Below, one piece after another: positions 57,936 through 64,000 of a stretch of DNA of 64,000 nt (position 1 is the stretch's first letter; each line of letters opens with the position of its first letter). The stretch spans positions 2,418,001 to 2,482,000 of the forward strand of contig NC_065875.1 of the NCBI RefSeq assembly GCF_933775445.1, written 5' to 3'. This stretch comes from Argentina anserina. Its lineage: Eukaryota > Streptophyta > Magnoliopsida > Rosales > Rosaceae. Made by a program: the position numbers and the translations under genes. The notes beneath the pieces were generated by a model, which worked only from the letters and a program-made list of their open reading frames with translations, searched no databases and was not told where the DNA came from.

Positions 57936-58232
57936 CCCACACTTCCTACCTTAGAGGTAGGATCCTATACAATAGAAGATTTACCTATATGGAAAGGATA
58001 ATTAACCTATATGCAAAGATCAATCAACACATCCCACAAAATTAACCTGCTGAATAGAAATTACGTACTTATGCTACCCACACTCTCTACCTATAGAACC
58101 CACATTTCCTACCTTAGAGGTAAGGTTTTATACAACAGAAGATTTACCTCTGTGGAAAGAATAATTAACCTATATGCAAGGAACAATCTATATATCCCAC
58201 AAAATTAACCTACTAAATAGAAGTTACGTACA
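57936..58232 (+). repeat. Tandem duplication, two units of about 163 bp (second unit partial)
   Basis: The segment from CCCACACTTCCTACCTTAGA to AGAAATTACGTACTTA recurs from 58099 as CCCACATTTCCTACCTTAGA to GAAGTTACGTACATA. The copies differ at several positions. No coding role is apparent. Confidence 0.88.
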
Positions 58233-58644
58233 TATTCCATAGAAGAGAAAAACAATCAAGTACCATATCCTAAAAAACCACTTTCCTTCCATGTTCAACC
58301 CTCAGACATTGTTGCCTAACACACAGGTACATAAACTAATTTCCCAGGTAGAATACACCTAACCAGTAGATTCAACTCAACCACGAATCACATATACTTA
58401 TTTAACAGAACTCACATATGAGTCATACCCCATACCACAAGAACCCCATAACAACAAACACAAATAACTTATACAATTGGAAAATTAATACATACAAAGT
58501 AGATCAAAGAAAAAACAAACCAGAATAAGCAGTTGCCGAAGTTGTCCAACAAATAACGCCAATAACCAATTGAACGATCCATTTATATCACAGATATCAT
58601 GAATAAAGGTGGAGAAGTCCCCTTACTGAATTAGGTTCATATGA
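58233..58644. other. Intergenic, no gene seen
   Basis: A/C-rich sequence between the tandem duplication and solo LTR D. Nothing recognised. Confidence 0.5.
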
Positions 58645-60888
58645 TGTAATGACCCCTTACTTAGTTTCTGATTTTGGAAAAGGGTATAAAAAGGAATAAT
58701 TTGGGATTAAGGTTTCCAATTTCGGAAATCCTTATTTCTCTCTCTCCCTCTCTCTCTCCTCTCCCCCGCAGCCCTCCCTGACTCTCTCTCTCAAGAATCG
58801 CCTCCGGTGATCTCCCGACCCAGGCCGCCGTGGCTCTCACCGCCGGCCCCAAGAGCTTCGCACGGCCCTCTGCATCAAACCCCGAGCACGACGCGTTCTC
58901 CCCTCGCCGCCGTGAGCTCTCGCGTGACAACCCGAGGCCCTGCGACTTCCTCCACCGTCCGAGCTGCTCCTCCTGTGACACCAGGGCACGAGGATAGAGC
59001 TCCTCCACCGCCCCTTACCCCCAAGTACCACCTGTGATCGGAGTAGAACTCGAGATCGCACTGCTCCTCATCCTTCAAGAAATCGAGCACGATCGGTGAT
59101 CCAAACCTCTCCGACGACCTTCCGGTGGCTCCAACGTGCGATCTAGGTAAGGTTTTTTGTAATTGATAGTTGAGTTGGATTGTAGATGGAATTTGGGTCG
59201 ATTTGGTGGAGTATCAGAGGAGGAGGAGGTGGAGAGAGTACCGCCGCCTTAGCGGCGCGTGAGGGCAGGTGGGATGGGCTAGAGGCGGCCTTGGGCCGTG
59301 GAAGGGGAGGAGAAGAAGAAAGGAAGGGTTTTGGGCGGCGATAGGCAAGCCGTGCGCTGCCACTGTGGGGAGGCGCGTGAACCCCACGCGCCGCCACGTG
59401 CGGCGGTGCGTGAATAGTAAATGTTCAAACATTAAATTTTGTAAAAAGTGATTTCTGTACGGTGAATGTAAAAACTAATTTACGTACAGTAAATGTAAAA
59501 TTATCTTACGTACGGTGAATGTAAAATTATTTTACGTACAGTAATTGTAAAAATAATTTCTGAAAAGTAAATTAGTAATTTGTATTTACTGGTTAAGTAA
59601 TACGTAAACAGTACGTATATGAAGAGTAATACGTAAACAATACGTATATAGGAAAGTAATCATAGACAGTACGTATATAAACAGTAATACATGAAATAGT
59701 AATTTACGTGAACAATAATTTCGTAAAAACCTAAAATTGCTGAACAGTAAAACATTAATACTGTTTCGGCATTTGAGGTTTTACATAACATTTCTAAATC
59801 ACTTCTTCTTCAATCTAGGTGATCGATTAATCGAGCGAAGGAATTGCTTTCAGTATTGTGGGAAATACGCTCAGGAAACTAAGGTGAGTAAAATCTCACA
59901 GTGACGAATCTACCCTTAGCGGAGTTTCATAATTATACTTATTTATAAAGATTGAACTATGATATGTGTATGATATAGTGGGTTGTGTATGTGTATAATT
60001 GGTAAAATCGATACATATATATGGGTTGTTCTATTATATACTGTCATATTTCCGTTTGCAATAAGTTCATTTATAGCATTGATATTTATTTATTTGAGCA
60101 TGTCACTTGCTTTTGTAGAATAACATGTGCTGATTGTTTTGTACGTGGTTTTAACTTGAGTTATGTTAAAATGTTTTTGTTGTCTTCAGACGTGTTGGCA
60201 TGTCGAAACCTAGTCTTGGCCGGACGACATTTACGATACAGTTAGAGCTCTAATCTGTATGCCGGTGTATTGTCATGAGAAGTAATAGATGGGTTACCGG
60301 CTTATGAGTACCCATATTTTTGGGATTATGGGTGGCAGATGGGTTGCCCAATGCCCGACAGTGTACTGCATGAGGGGTAAACAGATGGGTTGTCTAATTT
60401 CTCATGAGCACTTATATTTTCAGATATTATTAGACAACCAGATGGGCCGTCATTTGACTCTTGAGTACATTTATAATTGGATGTTTCAATATTTACTCTC
60501 GTATTTCTATGCATGTTATTTTGTTGTTATACTCATACGAGCTGCAAAGCTTACCGGGTTTGTGTTTTGCAATCCCGGTGCACCTATTCGATGGTGTTGG
60601 GGATAGTAATGCATGTGTGGATTAGCAGAATCGACAGACAACTCTGAAGACTTTGAAGTTGCATTATTTTATTTTTATGGTGAGGATTGAGAGGATTTTT
60701 ACATTTTCATTTGTATAATGCTTGAATTATAAATTTGGTTTGTAATAATCAATTCGATTGAGTTGTACTATGAGCTCAGTAATGATCCGCTGTGACGATA
60801 AAATGATTTTGATTTATTGAGATTGTTTTAGAGTTTTTCATGGCTTCGATTTTTGATTTTTCATACTTGAAATTTAGGGGTCATGACA
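58645..60888 (+). mobile_element. Solo LTR D, Ty3/gypsy, 2.24 kb
   Basis: It begins TGTAATGACCCC and ends GGGGTCATGACA. Flanks TATGA (58640-58644) and TATCA (60889-60893) are a 5-bp duplication with one change. About 300 bp of the usual 5' part is missing: the conserved TTAGTTTCTGATTTTGGAAA comes within 20 bp of the start. TATAAAAAGG lies near 58685, a GC-rich block at 59220-59410, and ACCGGG...CCCGGT near 60554-60581. Related to A-C. Confidence 0.9.
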
Positions 60889-60893
60889 TATCA

Positions 60894-61174
60894 GGATATT
60901 GATTTTTGTTACTCTGATCATATTATTCATATATAAGCATGAAATCAATATCAAATGCTACAATAAAAGACTAGATATTGAATTCATTTTACTCATTCAT
61001 AGTTGGGTTTGTAAAAAATGGCAGATGCTTCAATCATGCGAAACATGTCGGTTTTGGGTTTTATGATTTTTGTGTTGGGTGAGTGACACATCTAGTAAAT
61101 ACCAGCAAAATAAAATTTTGTTATTCAAGTCCAAAATATATTTTTGAAAGAAAAAAATCAAGCTAATAAATAGG
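60894..61174. other. Short intergenic spacer
   Basis: AT-rich, no feature recognised between solo LTR D and the hAT end. Confidence 0.5.
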
Positions 61175-63523
61175 CAGGGCTGGCTATGGTGCAATGCGGT
61201 TGGTGCGTGGGCACAAGGCCCCCAATCCGGCGAGGCCCCCAATTCGGTAACTTATACTGTTGATATGTTAAATAAAATGAATCAGTCAGTATTTCATATG
61301 TTTTTGCTAGCCCAGTTGGAGAGGTGGGGTTTTTTTATTTGTTGGCAAGTGAGATCTTGGGTTCAATTCCAAGTTCTTACATTTTTTTTGTTATTAATAA
61401 CTCAGCACAATTATACCATCTCATTGAGACGTGACATCACTCAACTTCTTCTTTTCCACTCATCCCACCACATCGTCAATACCATATCTCACTCAAATAT
61501 TTTTCTCATCCACTCATCCTACCACATCCAGAACACCTTCTAATCTCAAAACCTCACTTTTCTCCGTCTCTACCCCAAACCAAAAAACCAAAAACTCATC
61601 TCAAAATCTCTATCTATTCTTTTGGATTCATTGTTCCTACAAGAAAATTACCATCTGGTCATTCTAAGATTCTAAAGAAAAGAAGAATAGAGAAATTGAA
61701 AAACTCTCAAAAGGGGGCTATGCATCAATTTCTTGTTAAGAAGCCACCCAATTTTGCTATTGAAGATGCAGCCAATTCCAATCAAGAGCAAAGTCCCAAC
61801 GAAGAATTGAATGATGTTGAAGTTGATGTAGATCAAGTTATGGAGGAAGTAGCAGAAGGTGCAGCCAATTGGGATTAATTTCCTAATGAAGAATTGAATG
61901 ATGTTGAAGACGATGTAGAACATGCTGCGGAGGAAGTGGCGGAAGAACCGGTTGAAGAACCTGTGGAGGAAGTAGCAAAAGAACTAGTTGAAGAGCCTGT
62001 GGAGGAACCAGTTGAAATTGAAGATGTTGATTTAGTAAGTTCAGTTCCTTTCAACATCTCTGATCCTAGAAATTGGGATAATCTTGATTCTAAATGGAAA
62101 GATTTGCTAGTAGAGAAATGTCCTGTTAGAGATCTTTTGTTTGGAAAATGGCCTAAAGATAAATGGAATAGGCGTTTCTCTTCTAAATTTTACAATCGAT
62201 CTTTACCAAATGGAGAGACGCATCATCGAGATTGGTTGGTATATTGTAAAGATCTTGATAGAGACGCATCATCAAGATTGTTTATGTTGCAAATTGTTCA
62301 AAACAAGACATCAACCAAGTTAGTTAACACATGAGGGTTCAAATGATTGGCATCATATGAGTGGAAAACTAAAAATGCACGAGAAAAGTCCAGACGATAT
62401 ATCTCATATGATCATTTGGGTTGATTTGGGTAAAAGGTTGAGAAAGGGTGAAACAATTGACAAAGGTGTGGAAGAGAAAATCAAGAAACAAAAAGAGCAT
62501 TGGAGGAAAGTGTTGCAAAGATTATTCTCAATTGTGAAATACTTGGCTAGGCAGATTTTTGCGTTTTGGGGAACTAATGAGAAGATGTATGAAATGAGCA
62601 ATAGGAATTTTATGGCAACATTAGAGATGATTGCAGAATGGAGAAAAGCATGGAATTCGTAACCATTATCTAAGTCACAAGGTGCAAATGAGTTGATATT
62701 TGTGCTAGGTTCAGAAATCAAATGTGTGATCTTGAAAAAAATTAAAGAAGTCAAGTACTTTGCAGTGATATTAGATTGTACACCTGATGTAAGCCACCAA
62801 GAGCAGATGACGCTAATTCTGAGAAGTGTGGATGTCACTAAACTTCCGGTAAAAGTGGAGGAGTACTTTGTGGAATTCCTAACTGTGAATGATACAACTG
62901 GTCAAAGGCTTTTTGAGGAGCTGCATTATGTATTAAAATGTCTTGATCTTGATATTGATATTGTTAGAGACCAAGGATATGACAATGGGTCAGTTATGAA
63001 AGGGAAGCACTAAGGTGTACAAAAGAGACTCCTAGATATAAATCCCAGAGCATTCTACACACCTTGTGGCTGCCATTCACTCAACACTCTCTGATATAGT
63101 ACATTCTTGTCAAAGAGCAAAAGATTTTTTTTGGAGTTGTGCAACGAATTTATACATTGTTTGCTGATTCTACAAAGAGGTAGAACATATTGAAAGACAA
63201 CATAACAGAGAAAGGATTGACTCTCAAGTCATTGTCAGTGACTCATTGTGAAAGTCGTATTGAAAGTATAAAACCGATCGTGCTCCAGGCTTCAGCGATA
63301 AGGGAAGCCTTACTTCAACTTGTAGATAGTAAGACAGATTAAAAAATCATAAGTCAGGCTAATTGTCTTGCCTACCATGAATTGGGGAACTTTGAGTTTA
63401 TAGTTGGCATAGTTATTTGGTTTCAAATATTAGCTAAAGTTAATATAGTTAGCAAAGACTTACAATCTTGAAGAGATGTTTATTGATGTAGCAATGGACA
63501 ATAGGAAAGGCTTGATTTCTTTT
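61175..63523 (+). mobile_element. hAT transposon (TTF-zinc-finger transposase type), interrupted
   Basis: The left end CAGGGCTGGCTATGG followed by repeated GGCCCCCAAT words is the usual start of this plant hAT group. The transposase pseudogene follows on the plus strand. The right end is not in view, because an LTR at 63524 interrupts the transposase sequence. The 8-bp target duplication cannot be tested. Confidence 0.78.
61720..63523 (+). pseudogene. hAT transposase with TTF-type zinc finger and DUF4371-like region
   Basis: The start MHQFLVKKPPNF at 61720 fits the family. An acidic segment follows with a partial internal duplication (EELNDVE twice, then EEPVEEP repeats) and a TAA at 61876-61878. 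The TTF finger region (62050-62330) shows CPVRDLLFGKWPKD, FSSKFYNRSLPNGE and DWLVYCKDLDR. The next CCKLF is in another frame, so a 1-2 bp shift lies near 62265. The DUF4371/hAT region (62350-63100) shows [54 protein letters not shown] and FYTPCGCHSLN. DMLIDVA-like sequence continues to the LTR. Several stops, for example TAA where Gln is expected after KGKH. Related host genes are annotated as TTF-type or MYM-type zinc finger proteins. Confidence 0.87.
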
Positions 63524-64000
63524 TGTAATATCCCAGAAATTTATAATTATTTTCCAATTATTGTTCGGAGATATTTAAATTGGTGGTGATCCGATTATAT
63601 AATACGAGGGAGAAAATGAAAGTGTTCGAGCGATTTATACTCAGAAAACATTACCGTGAGGGGTCAAGAGTTGACTTTTTATCCGTTAGGAATCTCAGTA
63701 AACTTCATTCATGAAAGTTGTAGATTTCGTCAATACGAGTTCGTAAACGCACGGAACTCTTTAATCGGATGTCGTATGTGAAAGTTGTTAGCAACAAAAG
63801 TTTGGTTTTCGATTTTGGAAAGAGTATAAAAGGAAAGAGAGAAGATGAAAAATAAAAAAAAATCCGTTTTTTTTCCCAAAATCAGCTTGGTTATTGTTTT
63901 TACTCCATTGTGATGTGCTCGTCGATACGAGCGTTTACATAGGTCATTTGCATGTGTTAGGTTAATTCTTGAGTAAGTTAGTTGTTAAAGGTTTGGCGAT
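63524..64000 (+). mobile_element. LTR E, Ty3/gypsy, truncated by window end
   Basis: It begins TGTAATATCCCAG and carries the shared CAAGAGTTGACTTTTTATCC stretch and a TATAAAAGG at 63825-63833, closely like the chromovirus LTR at 35421. It sits inside the hAT transposase. Whether it is solo or the start of a full element cannot be seen. Confidence 0.83.

Overview
This is a plant nuclear window, most likely from a eudicot and possibly a rosid. That rests on spliced UDP-glycosyltransferase genes, plant-type LTR retrotransposons primed by initiator Met-tRNA, an endogenous plant pararetrovirus, and CACTA, hAT, LINE and Ty1/copia remnants. No species can be fixed from sequence alone. The only convincing host genes are two UGT78-like (flavonoid 3-O-glycosyltransferase-like) genes on the minus strand and a broken copy of the splicing factor gene SLU7. 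Nearly everything else is transposable element, much of it nested.

Layout. (1) 1-2083: AT-rich, no gene seen. (2) 2092-14710: an SLU7 pseudogene cut in two by an 11.9-kb minus-strand non-autonomous Ty3/gypsy-derived element (2320-14259) that carries gag plus a protease joined directly to a chromodomain. Three large solo LTRs (3733-6697, 7752-10709, 11298-14033) sit inside that element. (3) 15376-16880: UGT copy 1, two exons, open throughout but with an altered PSPG box. (4) 19609-23291: a 5'-truncated L1-type LINE with a 15-bp target duplication. (5) 24569-28753: a decayed Ty1/copia element on the minus strand. (6) 29902-31427: UGT copy 2, with a canonical PSPG box but broken by an 8-bp deletion. 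(7) about 33200-56806: one endogenous caulimovirid genome on the minus strand (movement protein, coat protein, protease, RT, RNase H, a further ORF, promoter, tRNA-Met primer site). It is split by a complete 9.06-kb Ty3/gypsy chromovirus (35421-44478, 5-bp TSD), a 4.08-kb CACTA element (47528-51608, 3-bp TSD) and a 2.7-kb solo LTR (53516-56234). With these removed, the viral pieces total about 7.7 kb, the size of a single caulimovirid genome. (8) 58645-60888: another solo LTR. (9) 61175-63523: a hAT element with a degenerate TTF-zinc-finger transposase, interrupted by a further LTR that runs off the window at 64000.

Functionally, the window is a decayed tandem pair of flavonoid-type UGTs in retrotransposon-rich DNA. 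One copy kept its frame but lost canonical donor-site residues. The other kept the donor site but lost its frame. A viral promoter lies about 2 kb upstream of the second copy in the same orientation, with a viral poly(A) signal between them. Nested reading frames that resume exactly across target duplications allow the insertion order to be read directly.
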